A DNA stretch of 64,000 nt from an uncultured Pelagimonas sp. (GCA_947497905.1 CANMIH010000008.1:1-64000), one strand, 5' to 3'; counted from the first letter of the stretch, positions 9,901-17,978 are shown. Notes: generated by a model from the sequence alone, not told the origin. Numbers and translations are program-made.

Positions 9901-11229
9901 TTCGCTGTTGGCAACCGCCGTACCAGAGAAGATCTGCTGGCCATTTGCGGTGCTGTTGTCAGCTGCGCCGGTGTCTGCGCTGATGCCAGTAACCACAGGA
10001 GCCGCATTCGCGGTTGTGTCAACTTCAAGAGGCATGGAAGCCGAAGCAGCGGAGGTGTTACCAGCCGCGTCGGTCGCTGTCGCGGTCACCGAGTAGACGC
10101 CATCAGCCAACGCGGTACCGGTGTGATCGAAGGTCCAGTTGCCGCCACCATCTGCAGCTACAGTACCAATCGATGCGCCGTCGATGAAGACTTCAACAGT
10201 GCTGTTAGCAGCGGCTGTACCGGTGAACGTCAGCGAAGTGTCGGAAGTGATTTCATCGGTTGGCGAAGTGCCGGTGTCATCGCTGATGCTAACAACCGCC
10301 GGAGCCGCCGGAGCAGCAGTATCAACTACAAGAGCGAAGCCAGTGGAGGCCGGGGATGTATTGCCGGCTGCGTCTGTGGCAGTTGCAGTGATCGCGTAGG
10401 TCGCATCTGCAAGAGTGGTACCGGTGTGGTCAAACGACCAGTCACCATTGGCATCTGCTGCCACGGTACCGATCGACACGCCATCAATGAGAACGTCTAC
10501 GGTGCTGTTGGCTTCCGCAGTACCCGTAATGGTCAGAGTAGCGTCAGAGGTAATACCATCAGTGGTCGACGAACCCGTATCATCGCTTACCGCGGTAACT
10601 GCTGGTGCAGCGGGGGCCGAAGTGTCCACTACAACAGTGTAGTCAGCCGAGGGTGCCGAGACGTTGCCCGCATCATCGGTCGAAGTTGCTGTGACAACAT
10701 ATGTGCCTTCAGCCAAGGTTGTGCCGGTGTGGTCAAATGTCCACGCGCCAGCGCCGTTCGCTGTAGCGTTACCAATCGATACGCCGTCAATGAAGACTTC
10801 AACTTCGCTGTTGGCAACCGCCGTACCCGAGATGCTCAGGGTGTCGTCGTTGGTGACGCCGTCCGAGCTCGAGCTACCGTTGTCGTCGCTGACGCTGGTG
10901 ACTGCAGGAGCTGCATTTGCCGTTGTGTCGATTTCGAAGGTCAAAGGCGCTGCAGAGTCTGCAGTTCCATTGCTACCGTCGGTCGCGGTGGCAGTGATCG
11001 CGTGGGTGTTCTCCGACAGAGGCGTAGTCACGTAGAAAGTCCAGACGCCACCACTTACAGTAGCCGAACCTTGGAGCAGACCGTCTTGATCAGAGGTAAG
11101 TGTGATCACCTCACCATCAACGCCAGTACCAGTAATGACTGGCATTGTGTTGTTTGTGAGATCATCGCTGTTCGATGCTCCGCTATCGGAAGCCGTCGAT
11201 AAATCAAGTGATGCAGGGGCTGTAGCCAT
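6916..11229 (-). CDS. Large secreted Ig-like repeat protein with RTX motif and DUF4114-like C-terminus (probable type I secreted adhesin)
   Basis: This is a 1437-residue acidic protein without lysine-rich or cysteine-rich parts and without an N-terminal signal peptide. About nine bacterial Ig-like domains of roughly 100 residues follow one another, each with a core like ITGTAEANSTVDVLIDG and FDHTGTTLA and ending in a TDxAGNxS motif. A cadherin-like domain follows near residue 1030. A short RTX segment with GAGDDTVSTGFGDDTVTTG lies near 1133-1150, and the C-terminal 80 residues end FGGGDRDYQDVVISVD, typical of DUF4114. This layout predicts calcium-dependent folding after type I export through a C-terminal signal. 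No secretion genes are in the window. Domains 1-3 and 4-6 are a recent block duplication. A CtrA-type box and a palindrome lie upstream. No good Shine-Dalgarno precedes the ATG. Confidence 0.85.
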   Translation of the reverse strand: MATAPASLDLSTASDSGASNSDDLTNNTMPVITGTGVDGEVITLTSDQDGLLQGSATVSGGVWTFYVTTPLSENTHAITATATDGSNGTADSAAPLTFEIDTTANAAPAVTSVSDDNGSSSSDGVTNDDTLSISGTAVANSEVEVFIDGVSIGNATANGAGAWTFDHTGTTLAEGTYVVTATSTDDAGNVSAPSADYTVVVDTSAPAAPAVTAVSDDTGSSTTDGITSDATLTITGTAEANSTVDVLIDGVSIGTVAADANGDWSFDHTGTTLADATYAITATATDAAGNTSPASTGFALVVDTAAPAAPAVVSISDDTGTSPTDEITSDTSLTFTGTAAANSTVEVFIDGASIGTVAADGGGNWTFDHTGTALADGVYSVTATATDAAGNTSAASASMPLEVDTTANAAPVVTGISADTGAADNSTANGQQIFSGTAVANSEVEVFIDGVSIGNATANGAGAWTLDHTGTTLAEGTYVVTATSTDVAGNVSAPSADFTVVVDSTAPAAPVVTAVSDDTGSSTTDGVTSDNTLTITGTAEANSTVAVLLDGVSIGTVAADANGDWSFDHTGATLADATYAITATATDGAGNTSAASSAFTLEVDTVAPAAPTVDSISDDTGASPTDEITSDTSLTFTGTAVANSTVEVFIDGVSIGTTAADGLGDWTFDHTGTALAEGTYSVTATASDTAGNTSAASAAMPLEVDTTANAAPAVTGISDDTGATDGITSDGTLNITGTAVANSSVEVFIDGASIGTTTADGSGNWTYDHTATTLADATYAVTATSTDVAGNVSAASSAFTLVVDSSGPNAPVVSGISADTGSSSSDNVTMTAMQTISGTAEAGSSVLVTIDGTPAAAPVVADAMGNWTYDHTFPSNSIATGATHVITATATDTAGNTSAASSAFVFVLDTTAPSASPIALDAASVSPGGVITVTDEAAPTFSFTAESNSILEIDYGDGNGFVSAGTGTGALQTVTKPAAYATEGSKTVTLRATDLAGNVTTVAALAITVNLVATDLELSNNLIVDSATDGTVVGSVEVTDGTPGDTHTYVLTNNDGGNFVLNGTTLEVDGTPTFTAGADRTIEIQVTDGAGNVYTETMTVEVEAQPTVGNNGGNAAGEAVTGTFVADNIDAGAGDDTVSTGFGDDTVTTGDGADVIRDSATNLNGDTFTDFDDEDEIVFTGAQFDADDLTFTAGAGGAPSTLAIDSDGDGTADTTITLNEALTGGNFLVFQQGSETKVSYEQSLIALGEGTSIAADAENGIVSQSFLTGDGTNTYNVSLDSARSGASAKNLLGVYEVDATGEIVDVRLVFADTSVSTDPSFTITGVDAGNKLGFFLVFDGADLVTNAATDVFDFVPANGAAGDANISAGTALDLTINGTVVNNNIFHSFDTTLNSDGVQHAVSGVQADGNGIDIGFEDLFGGGDRDYQDVVISVDIV
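9102..10004 (-). repeat. Three-domain supra-repeat, copy 2 (Ig domains 4-6)
   Basis: This 903-bp block aligns with the next block at a constant offset of 903 bases. About 130 bases at 9801-9930 match 10704-10833 with a single mismatch seen by eye. The encoded domain types run A-B-C as in copy 1, with a two-residue deletion in the first domain. Confidence 0.8.
10005..10913 (-). repeat. Three-domain supra-repeat, copy 1 (Ig domains 1-3)
   Basis: This 909-bp block encodes three distinct Ig-like domains and is repeated as copy 2. Corresponding domains in the two copies are more alike than neighbouring domains within a copy, which shows that the unit duplicated was three domains long. Confidence 0.8.
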
Positions 11230-11326
11230 TTAAAAATCCAGTCTTCACATTGTCCAGTTGCCGGGCCCGAGGCACAAGACGTTCCCCCTTTACGGGTACG
11301 TATTCTGTTCAAACACACATTGCCGT

Positions 11327-11342
11327 TCTAGACTAGTCTAGA
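11327..11342. promoter_or_regulatory. Perfect 16-bp palindrome TCTAGACTAGTCTAGA
   Basis: The sequence equals its own reverse complement and contains the tetramer CTAG three times. It lies 98 bases upstream of the Ig-repeat gene start, where a dimeric regulator could act. The regulator is not identified. Part of it resembles the AGTCTAGACT dyad upstream of the gene at 17006. Confidence 0.55.
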
Positions 11343-11400
11343 GTGGCCAAACAAAAAACGCCGGAACGGCCCGACTTGGGCGCAGCAAATACCCGGGAGG

Positions 11401-11415
11401 TTAACAAAGGGTTAA
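11401..11415. promoter_or_regulatory. CtrA-type binding box TTAA-N7-TTAA
   Basis: TTAACAAAGGGTTAA matches the full alphaproteobacterial CtrA consensus spacing of seven. It lies 172 bases upstream of the Ig-repeat gene. CtrA controls motility, attachment and gene transfer functions in Rhodobacterales, so control of a surface adhesin is plausible. Confidence 0.5.
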
Positions 11416-11902
11416 TTTTTCCGCAAGCCGTTTATAATCTGTGTTTTTTATATCGTTTAGTGTGTTGAAAATTCGTATTTTTCACCCTTGACTTACGGTA
11501 GAGAGGCTAATCAGCACGCGCACCCGAGAGTGTACCAATCGGCACACTTTGCCAGATTTCGTGAATTACAACTGGTTTTCGTAAGATCCGGTGGAACGGG
11601 TGGCAGCTCAAACGGGCAAATCACCCGGAATTGGGTTCGGAAATCACGCAGCAGGTAATTCCCAGCTCGAGGAGTGCCGCTGCAAAAAAGACTTCAATCT
11701 AGAGGCGAATATTGTAACCATTTAATAACGATTGCTGCCATTATTGCCAGTTGTGGCCGACGGCATAGGAGTGAGTGGTTAAAATCGGTGTTTGCCAGCG
11801 GTCTGGTTCGCGATTTTGATTCGCCTAAAAGTTGATCCTCGCATTGAGTTTTGGGCATCTTTGTCTGATTACTTCGGAAAGTTCGATGTGATGGAGCGGT
11901 AG

Positions 11903-12862
11903 ATGAACCGATTGCAGGACGTAGATCTAAAGCTGCTGCGCAGCTTTCAAGCCATAGTTGATGCGGGTGGGTTGGCGGGAGCGCAAGCCACGTTGAACTG
12001 TTCTCAATCAACCCTGTCGACGCAGCTTGCTGATCTGGAAAAACGGCTTGGGTTTCGGCTGTGCCAGCGGGGACGTGGTGGCTTTGCTCTCACATCAGAA
12101 GGGCAAAAGCTCGTCGAGGCTATGGAGGATTTGTTTGCCTCTGCGGACCGGTTTCAGAATGCCACAGCGACGATTTCCGGCGAGATGCGTGGCGTTTTGA
12201 GGATTGGTATCATGGACGCGATGTTGGCGAACGAGGCCTGGCCTTTGCCTGATGTGCTTGGACGGTTTTCGGAGCGCGCGAACGAGACCTATGTTGATCT
12301 GTCCCTGGTGTCCCCGGCAGCGATGGAAGGTCTTCTTTTAGAGGGAAAGCGAGATGCAGTGATCGGCCCCTTTCCCGAGAAACGCGCGGGCCTAGAGTAT
12401 CTGCCCCTGTTTCAGGAGCGTCACACGCTCTTTGCGGTTTCGCGGCATCCGCTAACAAAGCAGGCCAACATTGGGTTCGAAGAACTCAGCCAGCATTCTC
12501 TTATTGTGACCCCCGGAGAGCTGCGCCGGTTTCCTTTTATCCGTCGACCAAAAGGTGGACATGGGACGGGAGAAAGCGCAGATATCACGCCCTCTGCGAC
12601 CGTGGACCAGATGGAAACACATGCCATTTTGATCCGCAGCGGGCGGTTTGTTGGGTTTCTACCGGACTACTACGGGCAATCGCTCGCGGAACTAACGCCG
12701 TTGAAAACCCAGCCAGAGCTGCGCTACCAGTCACCCATCTATCTCGCCTATCGCAAAGACAACGTGCGAAACATCATTCTGCGCGCATTCATCAAATGTG
12801 TTGGCGCTCAGAAGCTGATTGATGGTGATTTGCTTCGGTCTGGGGCGGTGTCATCACTTTAG
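11903..12862 (+). CDS. LysR-family transcriptional regulator
   Basis: The 319-residue protein has an N-terminal winged HTH with LKLLRSFQAIVDAGGLAGAQ and QSTLSTQLADLEKRLGFRL between residues 9 and 53, followed by a periplasmic-binding-like co-inducer domain. The ATG follows GGAGCGGTAG. It is co-directional with the ornithine cyclodeaminase-family gene 142 bases downstream and probably controls that gene and the aminotransferase after it. The effector is unknown. Confidence 0.85.
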   Translation: MNRLQDVDLKLLRSFQAIVDAGGLAGAQATLNCSQSTLSTQLADLEKRLGFRLCQRGRGGFALTSEGQKLVEAMEDLFASADRFQNATATISGEMRGVLRIGIMDAMLANEAWPLPDVLGRFSERANETYVDLSLVSPAAMEGLLLEGKRDAVIGPFPEKRAGLEYLPLFQERHTLFAVSRHPLTKQANIGFEELSQHSLIVTPGELRRFPFIRRPKGGHGTGESADITPSATVDQMETHAILIRSGRFVGFLPDYYGQSLAELTPLKTQPELRYQSPIYLAYRKDNVRNIILRAFIKCVGAQKLIDGDLLRSGAVSSL

Positions 12863-13004
12863 TCCATCACATTCTCATTTTCGATGTGAAGTAAGGTAAT
12901 TTCGGATGTTTCGGTGGAACTCAGCCGTCTATGGTGACTGAAAACTGCCGCGATTGACTGTCTCTGGGGATGCGTCGCGTGGCGGCAGACGAACGGAGAT
13001 CAAG

Positions 13005-13958
13005 ATGACACAAACACCTAAATCAGCTTTGGTGCTGGACGCCGGGGCCGTCAAAGACCTTTTGCCCAAAGTGGATGCGCTCGGTGCGATGCGTGCTCTG
13101 TTTAAGGAACTGGGGCAGGGGCAGGCGGTCCAGCCACCCCAAACATTGACGTTGTTTCCTGAGGACCGTGGGGATTTCATCACGTATATGGGGGCGAGCA
13201 CAGGGGCGGAACTTTTTGGAGCCAAAGTATCCCCCTATCTGCCCCATCCAGACGGTGCGGTGATCACGGCTTGGACAGTGCTTATGTCGATGCAAACCGG
13301 CCAGCCGTTGATGTTGTGTGACTCTGGAGAGCTGACGACCGAGCGGACTGCGGCCACCACAGCACTGGCTGTGGATCATCTGGCAAAGCCAGATGCCACC
13401 ACCCTCACGATCATTGGTTCTGGCAAAGTGGCACAGGCGCATCTGCGCCATGTTGCGGCATTAAGGGACTGGGCCAAAATCCGGGTTTATTCTCCCAACC
13501 TGCAGGGCAACGAGGCTTTGTGCCAGATCTGGAAGGATCTTGATCCGCGTGTTGAGATTTCGATCGATGCTGACGCCGCAGGGCAGGGGGCGGATGTGGT
13601 CATGTTATGCACTTCTTCCGGCACACCTGTGATCAATGCGGAAACCCTTCCCTCTGGCACGCTGGTCACGTCCATCAGTACCAACGTTGCAAATGCGCAT
13701 GAGGTTGCTCCCGCGTTCCTGAAGTTGGCCGAAGTATATTGCGATTATCGCGCAACGACGCCGGGAGCCGCAGGTGAGATGAAACTGGCCGCAGAGCTTG
13801 GTTGGTCTGAGGATGACATTTGCGGCGATCTGGCCGAACTTCAGACGGAAACCTGTGCCCGACCTTCAGGCGAAAAGCCCGTGTTTTTCCGGTCGATTGG
13901 ATTGGGGTTGGAAGACATTTTCATGGCACGCGCAGTTTATGACGCGGCCACATCGTAA
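13005..13958 (+). CDS. Ornithine cyclodeaminase/mu-crystallin family protein (first copy)
   Basis: This 317-residue protein has the Rossmann dinucleotide motif TIIGSGKVAQAHLRHV near residue 125 and the family pattern GAKVSPYLP near 72. The family includes ornithine cyclodeaminase, alanine dehydrogenase and imine or ketimine reductases, so NAD(P)-dependent chemistry on an amino or imino acid is expected. The ATG chosen has ACGGAGATCAAG in front; a longer frame upstream has no such site. It lies 14 bases before a PLP aminotransferase and probably acts in the same pathway. It differs clearly from the second family member at 17006. The substrate is not inferable. Confidence 0.75.
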   Translation: MTQTPKSALVLDAGAVKDLLPKVDALGAMRALFKELGQGQAVQPPQTLTLFPEDRGDFITYMGASTGAELFGAKVSPYLPHPDGAVITAWTVLMSMQTGQPLMLCDSGELTTERTAATTALAVDHLAKPDATTLTIIGSGKVAQAHLRHVAALRDWAKIRVYSPNLQGNEALCQIWKDLDPRVEISIDADAAGQGADVVMLCTSSGTPVINAETLPSGTLVTSISTNVANAHEVAPAFLKLAEVYCDYRATTPGAAGEMKLAAELGWSEDDICGDLAELQTETCARPSGEKPVFFRSIGLGLEDIFMARAVYDAATS

Positions 13959-13972
13959 GGCGGGGAAAATCA

Positions 13973-15097
13973 ATGGATATCAAACCTTTCGGCGTTGAAA
14001 TGTGGATGAACGAGTTCGAAAACAACTGTGAACTCAATCTGGCGGAGACCTGCGTAGAATCCCTGACCCTTGGAGAACTGTTTGAGATCGCGGAGGTGCA
14101 AGACAGCATCCTGTCCGATCTGTCGGCGATGAAGATGACCTATGGTGCGATTGAGGGATCTGACCGTTTACGCAGTGCAATTTCCTCCCTCTATTCGTCA
14201 CAAACACCCGCCAATGTGCTGACCACACACGGCACCATTGGGGCGAATTCTCTGGTGCACCAGACCCTAGTGGGGCGTGGCGATCACGTGATTTCGGTCA
14301 TTCCAACGTACCAACAGCATTACTCGATCCCGGAAAGTCTCGGGGCGGATGTCGAGCTTTTGCATCTCAAAGCCGAAAACGCGTTCCTACCTGACCTCGA
14401 CGCCCTGCGCGCTATGGTTCGTCCGGACACTCGGTTGATTGCGATCAACAACCCCAACAACCCGACCGGTGCGTTGATGGATCGGGATTTTCTGGAGCAG
14501 ATTGTTGACATCGCGCGGTCGGTGGGCGCGTGGCTTTTGTGTGATGAGGTCTATCGCGGAACAGATCAACACGGCGATGGCGTCACAGCGGCAGTGGCAG
14601 ACCTCTATGAAAAGGGGATCAGCACCGCAGGTATGTCCAAGGCCTTTTCACTCGCCGGTTTGCGGCTGGGATGGATCGTGGGGCCAGTAGAGCTGTTGCA
14701 TCAGGTGATGATCCACCGGGATTACAACACGATTTCCGTGGGGCAGGTGGATGAGCTGTTTGCGGCAATGGCCCTGGAAAACAGCGACAAGATCCTTGCA
14801 CGGGCGCATCGGATCACAAGGCAAAACCTACAAATCGTTAGCGACTGGGTCGAGGGGGAACCATTGATCAGCTGGGTCAAACCCAAATCTGGTACAACGG
14901 CGTTGCTGAAATACGATTTGCCGATCAGCTCGCGTGAGTTTTGTGTCGCTCTTTTGGAGGAAGAGGGCGTCATGCTGACCCCTGGCAGTGCCATGGACAT
15001 GGAGGGCTGGTTGCGGCTTGGCTATACCAACCCAACTGATGACCTGCGGGCCGGTTTGATCAAGCTGTCGGCTTTTTTGAAACGGCGGGCGAGCTAA
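13973..15097 (+). CDS. Class I/II PLP aminotransferase, capreomycidine-synthase-like
   Basis: The 374-residue fold-type I PLP enzyme shows AINNPNNPTGALMD near residue 154, LLCDEVYRG near 185 and the Schiff-base lysine in GMSKAFSLAGLRLGW near 217-231. The N-terminal part, with ETCVESLTLGEL and MTYGAIEGSDRLR, resembles the subgroup annotated as capreomycidine synthase or related aminotransferases rather than AspC. It directly follows the ornithine cyclodeaminase-family gene and may share its substrate, an arginine- or ornithine-like amino acid. No other capreomycidine biosynthesis gene is here, so an antibiotic role is not implied. Confidence 0.75.
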   Translation: MDIKPFGVEMWMNEFENNCELNLAETCVESLTLGELFEIAEVQDSILSDLSAMKMTYGAIEGSDRLRSAISSLYSSQTPANVLTTHGTIGANSLVHQTLVGRGDHVISVIPTYQQHYSIPESLGADVELLHLKAENAFLPDLDALRAMVRPDTRLIAINNPNNPTGALMDRDFLEQIVDIARSVGAWLLCDEVYRGTDQHGDGVTAAVADLYEKGISTAGMSKAFSLAGLRLGWIVGPVELLHQVMIHRDYNTISVGQVDELFAAMALENSDKILARAHRITRQNLQIVSDWVEGEPLISWVKPKSGTTALLKYDLPISSREFCVALLEEEGVMLTPGSAMDMEGWLRLGYTNPTDDLRAGLIKLSAFLKRRAS

Positions 15098-15124
15098 AGC
15101 TTGCGGTCGGTCACGCACGTTCTT

Positions 15125-16300
15125 CTAACTCGGCTGATCCGGCGCGCTTAGGCGTTGGATCAGCCGCTTGATAAACAGTTGGCCCTGTTCTAGCTGATCT
15201 TTTGAAATGAACTCATCTGTTTGATGGGCCTGGGCGATGCTCCCCGGGCCGCAAATGACAGTAGAATACCCGGCGAGCTGAAAGTGACCCGCTTCGGTTT
15301 GATAGGACACCACATTGTCCGAATTATCGCCGGTCAATTGTCGTGCCAAAGCCTCTGCGGAGCCATTGGTTTCTGGTGCGACCGGCGGGATCAGATCGAT
15401 GTCGGTGAGGTGAATCTTGGCCTCGGGATGATGCGCCTGCATCTGCTTCTCAACCCGCGAAACTTCGGCCTGATAGGCAGCAATCCAATCCTCTCCCCGT
15501 TCACCTGGCATATATCGAATATCACTTTCAAGCGTGCAGCGTTCTGGCACGATATTGACAGCTGAACCACCGGAGATTGTGCCGACTTGAAGTGTCGCAT
15601 GCGGCGGTGAGAAAGGTGATGTGCTATCGGCATTTGCCCGAACGGATTGCATCCGTGCATCATGCCACTGGATCAGCTGCGCCGCATAAGAAATCGCGGA
15701 AACACCCAGGTCTGGCAATGAGGAATGGGCCGCCTTGCCGTGGATCTGAGTGGTGATCCCGATCCCTCCTTTATGGCCTGTGACGACGCGCATTTCTGTC
15801 GGTTCACCTACAACGACAGTGGCTGCTCTCGGAAATCTGCGCTCCAGCTCCCGCAGCAATGGTGTTGTACCGGTACACCCAGTTTCTTCGTCGAATGAGA
15901 AGGCGAGTTGAATAGGGCGTGTTAACGTCGCTCGGGTCATGTCGGGGACGGCTGCCAGAGCGAGCGCCAGAAACCCCTTCATGTCACAGCTGCCACGCCC
16001 AAAATACTTCCTGTCACGCTGGGTCAACACCCATGGGTCACTGGTCCAAACCTGCCCCTCGACGGGTACGACGTCGGTATGGCCCGACAGAACAACACCG
16101 CCTGCCACATCCGGGCCAATCTGGGCAATCAATCCGTCTTTTTCACCTGTTTCGTCAGGAAAAATGTGGTGAGGGACATCAAAGGCGCTCAGATACTCGG
16201 AGACATATGCGATCAGCGCGCGGTTGGATTGATCTGAAACCGTGGGGAAGGCGATCAGACGCGCAAGAATGTCGAGAACGGGTTGTATATCGGTCGTCAT
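15125..16300 (-). CDS. M20 family deacylase, acetylornithine deacetylase-like (ArgE type)
   Basis: The 391-residue metallopeptidase-family enzyme has the metal-binding motifs GHTDVVPVEG, YFGRGSCDMKGF and FDEETGCTG, plus VVGEPTEM. It would hydrolyse an N-acyl group from an amino acid in the cytoplasm. Its start codon overlaps the stop of the YheO-like regulator gene by ATGA, so the two are translationally coupled. It is convergent with the aminotransferase. Classical arginine synthesis is possible, but the catabolic context and a second ArgE-like gene at 40943 argue for a specialised N-acyl amino acid substrate. Confidence 0.8.
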   Translation of the reverse strand: MTTDIQPVLDILARLIAFPTVSDQSNRALIAYVSEYLSAFDVPHHIFPDETGEKDGLIAQIGPDVAGGVVLSGHTDVVPVEGQVWTSDPWVLTQRDRKYFGRGSCDMKGFLALALAAVPDMTRATLTRPIQLAFSFDEETGCTGTTPLLRELERRFPRAATVVVGEPTEMRVVTGHKGGIGITTQIHGKAAHSSLPDLGVSAISYAAQLIQWHDARMQSVRANADSTSPFSPPHATLQVGTISGGSAVNIVPERCTLESDIRYMPGERGEDWIAAYQAEVSRVEKQMQAHHPEAKIHLTDIDLIPPVAPETNGSAEALARQLTGDNSDNVVSYQTEAGHFQLAGYSTVICGPGSIAQAHQTDEFISKDQLEQGQLFIKRLIQRLSAPDQPS

Positions 16301-16920
16301 GAGCGGCCAGCTCCGGCATTGAGATCATTATAAATAGTGGCCCGACTGACCCCAAGAAGGCGCGCTACATAGGAGGCCGCATTGCGTTCGGCCAAAGCAC
16401 CCGAGGCATCAAGCTCTGCCAAGAGCGCGCGTCGAAGATCACGGGGAAGTTCATCTGATCGGGTGTGACGGGCACGACACCAGTCACTGACAAAGACGTT
16501 CATCCGTTCATGCCAGTCATTGCGAAACAAAGCCTCGGGTTGATGACCTGCGGGCTTGGCGGGCGCCAATGCCTCGGCCACGCGCTGCAATGCCTGCACA
16601 TCCGCCTGATCGAAGTTGACGCAAATCACATAGCGCGCGGTTCCATCGTCAGAGCGTTGTACGATGCTGATTGATCGCAGGATGCTGCCATCCCAGTTCA
16701 CCTTTTCATAGGGGCCGATCACCGTGTCCTCCTCACGGAAATCAATCTCATGCATGTTTGAGGGATCACCGGGATCGCGCTGCGAATAGGGGTTGGCAAT
16801 ATGGGCAATCGTCGAGCTTGCCAAATCATGCACCACCACTTCGACACGCGCACCGAACAACGCAACAATTGCATCAGCTGTGGCACAGGCGTTGGTGAGC
16901 AGGGTGGTGAGACCAGTCAT
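16297..16920 (-). CDS. YheO/DauR-like transcriptional regulator (PAS plus HTH)
   Basis: The 207-residue protein has a YheO-like PAS domain (about 10-125, with VVVHDLASSTIAHIANP and GPYEKVNWDGS) and a C-terminal HTH near 165-203 ending AARLLGVSRATIYNDL-like sequence (YVARLLGVSRATIYND). Members such as DauR repress amino-acid catabolic operons; in Pseudomonas dauBAR the target dauB is an ornithine-cyclodeaminase-family gene. Here the gene is divergent from just such a gene across 85 bases carrying dyads over a promoter, so autoregulation and control of that gene are likely. The deacylase follows in the same transcript. Confidence 0.8.
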   Translation of the reverse strand: MTGLTTLLTNACATADAIVALFGARVEVVVHDLASSTIAHIANPYSQRDPGDPSNMHEIDFREEDTVIGPYEKVNWDGSILRSISIVQRSDDGTARYVICVNFDQADVQALQRVAEALAPAKPAGHQPEALFRNDWHERMNVFVSDWCRARHTRSDELPRDLRRALLAELDASGALAERNAASYVARLLGVSRATIYNDLNAGAGRS

Positions 16921-16942
16921 TTAATCTCCTGATGACCCAAAG

Positions 16943-16981
16943 TTGACGATTTTGTCTAAACTGGATAATGAAGTCTAGACT
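16943..16981 (+). promoter_or_regulatory. Promoter with two dyad operators for the 17006 gene
   Basis: A TTGACG -35 and a GATAAT -10 are separated by 15 bases. GTCTAAAC lies between them and the perfect palindrome AGTCTAGACT lies just after the -10, with dyad centres 19 bases apart. The positions suit repression by the divergently encoded YheO-like regulator. Confidence 0.55.
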
Positions 16982-17005
16982 CACGGTCAACTGTGGAAAG
17001 GCGGG

Positions 17006-17962
17006 ATGATGATCGATCTGAACAAAGCGCAAATCCAAAGCCGTCTTGATCTGACCACTGCGGCAAAGGCTGTGAGATCCGCCTATATCGCCTCTGCGCA
17101 AGGTCAGGTTCAGGCGCCCCCTGTCACCTATTTGGGATTCGACGCGGCTCAGGGGGATTGCCATGTGAAATCCGGATATATTGCCGGTAGCCCAAGTTTC
17201 GTCATCAAGATCGCAACCGGATTTTATCGCAACCCGGACAAGGGGTTGCCAAGTTCCAATGGCATGAACCTCGTTTTTTCTGCCGAGACCGGTGAAACAC
17301 TGGCTGTTCTGCGGGACGAAGGCTGGCTCACCGACATACGCACTGGGATCGGGGGCGCTTTGGCGACCATTGCCTTAGCACAATCGGGGTTTAGTCAGGT
17401 TCTTTTGGTCGGTGCAGGCCTTCAATCCAGTTATCAGGCTCGGTGCCTGCAACATTTGACCCCTGACCGGGAACTGTCCTTTGTGATCTGGGCAAGAGAT
17501 CCGAACAAAGCGCAGCAGGCCGCCAAAGAGCTGCGCGACGAAGGCCTAAGTGTGACCGTGGCAGAGGATCTTGAAGGTGCCTGCCGAAGAGCAGGGGTTA
17601 TTGTCACCACAACGCCGTCCCAATCCGCGTTGATTTTAAATGATTGGATCGCGCCGGGCACACATATCACGGCTGTTGGTGCGGATTGTCCGGGCAAACA
17701 AGAGCTTGATCCGAAGCTTGTCGCGCGCGCCGAAGTCAAGGTCTGCGATCTGGCCTCTCAATCGCTTGATCACGGGGAATTTCAATCGCTTCATTCGACA
17801 AACGCGCTTAATTTTGACGAAGTGGTTCCGCTTGGCGATATTCTTGCCGGAACACAGAGCGGGCGCACCCGTGAAACAGATATCACCATCGTAGATCTGA
17901 CCGGGTTGGCCGCACAGGATGCTGCCATCTCAATGGCAGTTCTTGGTCAGACCTCCCTCTAA
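17006..17962 (+). CDS. Ornithine cyclodeaminase/mu-crystallin family protein (second copy, EutC/DauB/BhcD-like)
   Basis: The 318-residue protein shows SNGMNLVFSAETGETLAVL, RTGIGGALAT and the nucleotide-binding VLLVGAGLQSSYQARCL near residues 132-149. Family members with this pattern are NAD(P)H-dependent imine reductases or lyases of amino-acid pathways. It stands 16 bases before a threonine-dehydratase-like gene. The same pairing occurs in ectoine degradation (EutB/EutC) and in the beta-hydroxyaspartate cycle (BhcB/BhcD), but the other genes of those pathways are absent here. Regulation by the divergent YheO-like protein is likely. Confidence 0.75.
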   Translation: MMIDLNKAQIQSRLDLTTAAKAVRSAYIASAQGQVQAPPVTYLGFDAAQGDCHVKSGYIAGSPSFVIKIATGFYRNPDKGLPSSNGMNLVFSAETGETLAVLRDEGWLTDIRTGIGGALATIALAQSGFSQVLLVGAGLQSSYQARCLQHLTPDRELSFVIWARDPNKAQQAAKELRDEGLSVTVAEDLEGACRRAGVIVTTTPSQSALILNDWIAPGTHITAVGADCPGKQELDPKLVARAEVKVCDLASQSLDHGEFQSLHSTNALNFDEVVPLGDILAGTQSGRTRETDITIVDLTGLAAQDAAISMAVLGQTSL

Positions 17963-17978
17963 CGTGAAAGAAACCGAC

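Larger units (their letters stand above)
11230..11902. other. 673-base intergenic region upstream of the Ig-repeat gene and the LysR gene
   Basis: This AT-richer stretch is the longest non-coding interval in the window. It contains the 16-bp palindrome at 11327, the TTAA-N7-TTAA box at 11401, and T-rich tracts at 11416-11480. A TTGACT hexamer lies near 11489. The part from 11500 to 11880 shows no convincing open frame or hairpin. It must hold the leftward promoter of the Ig-repeat gene and the rightward promoter of the LysR gene. Confidence 0.6.

Noticed and set aside
9102-10913. CRISPR or phage-type repeat array
   Set aside because: The repeats are about 300 and 903 bases long, in frame, and encode Ig-like domains.
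7030-11202. Long plus-strand open frames (576 and 458 codons) opposite the Ig-repeat gene
   Set aside because: They are antisense to a clear protein with repeated codons. Their translations are rich in Cys and Arg, lack domains and simply mirror the repeat period.
13973-15097. Viomycin/capreomycin-type antibiotic cluster
   Set aside because: Only the aminotransferase resembles capreomycidine synthase. No peptide synthetase or tailoring genes are nearby.
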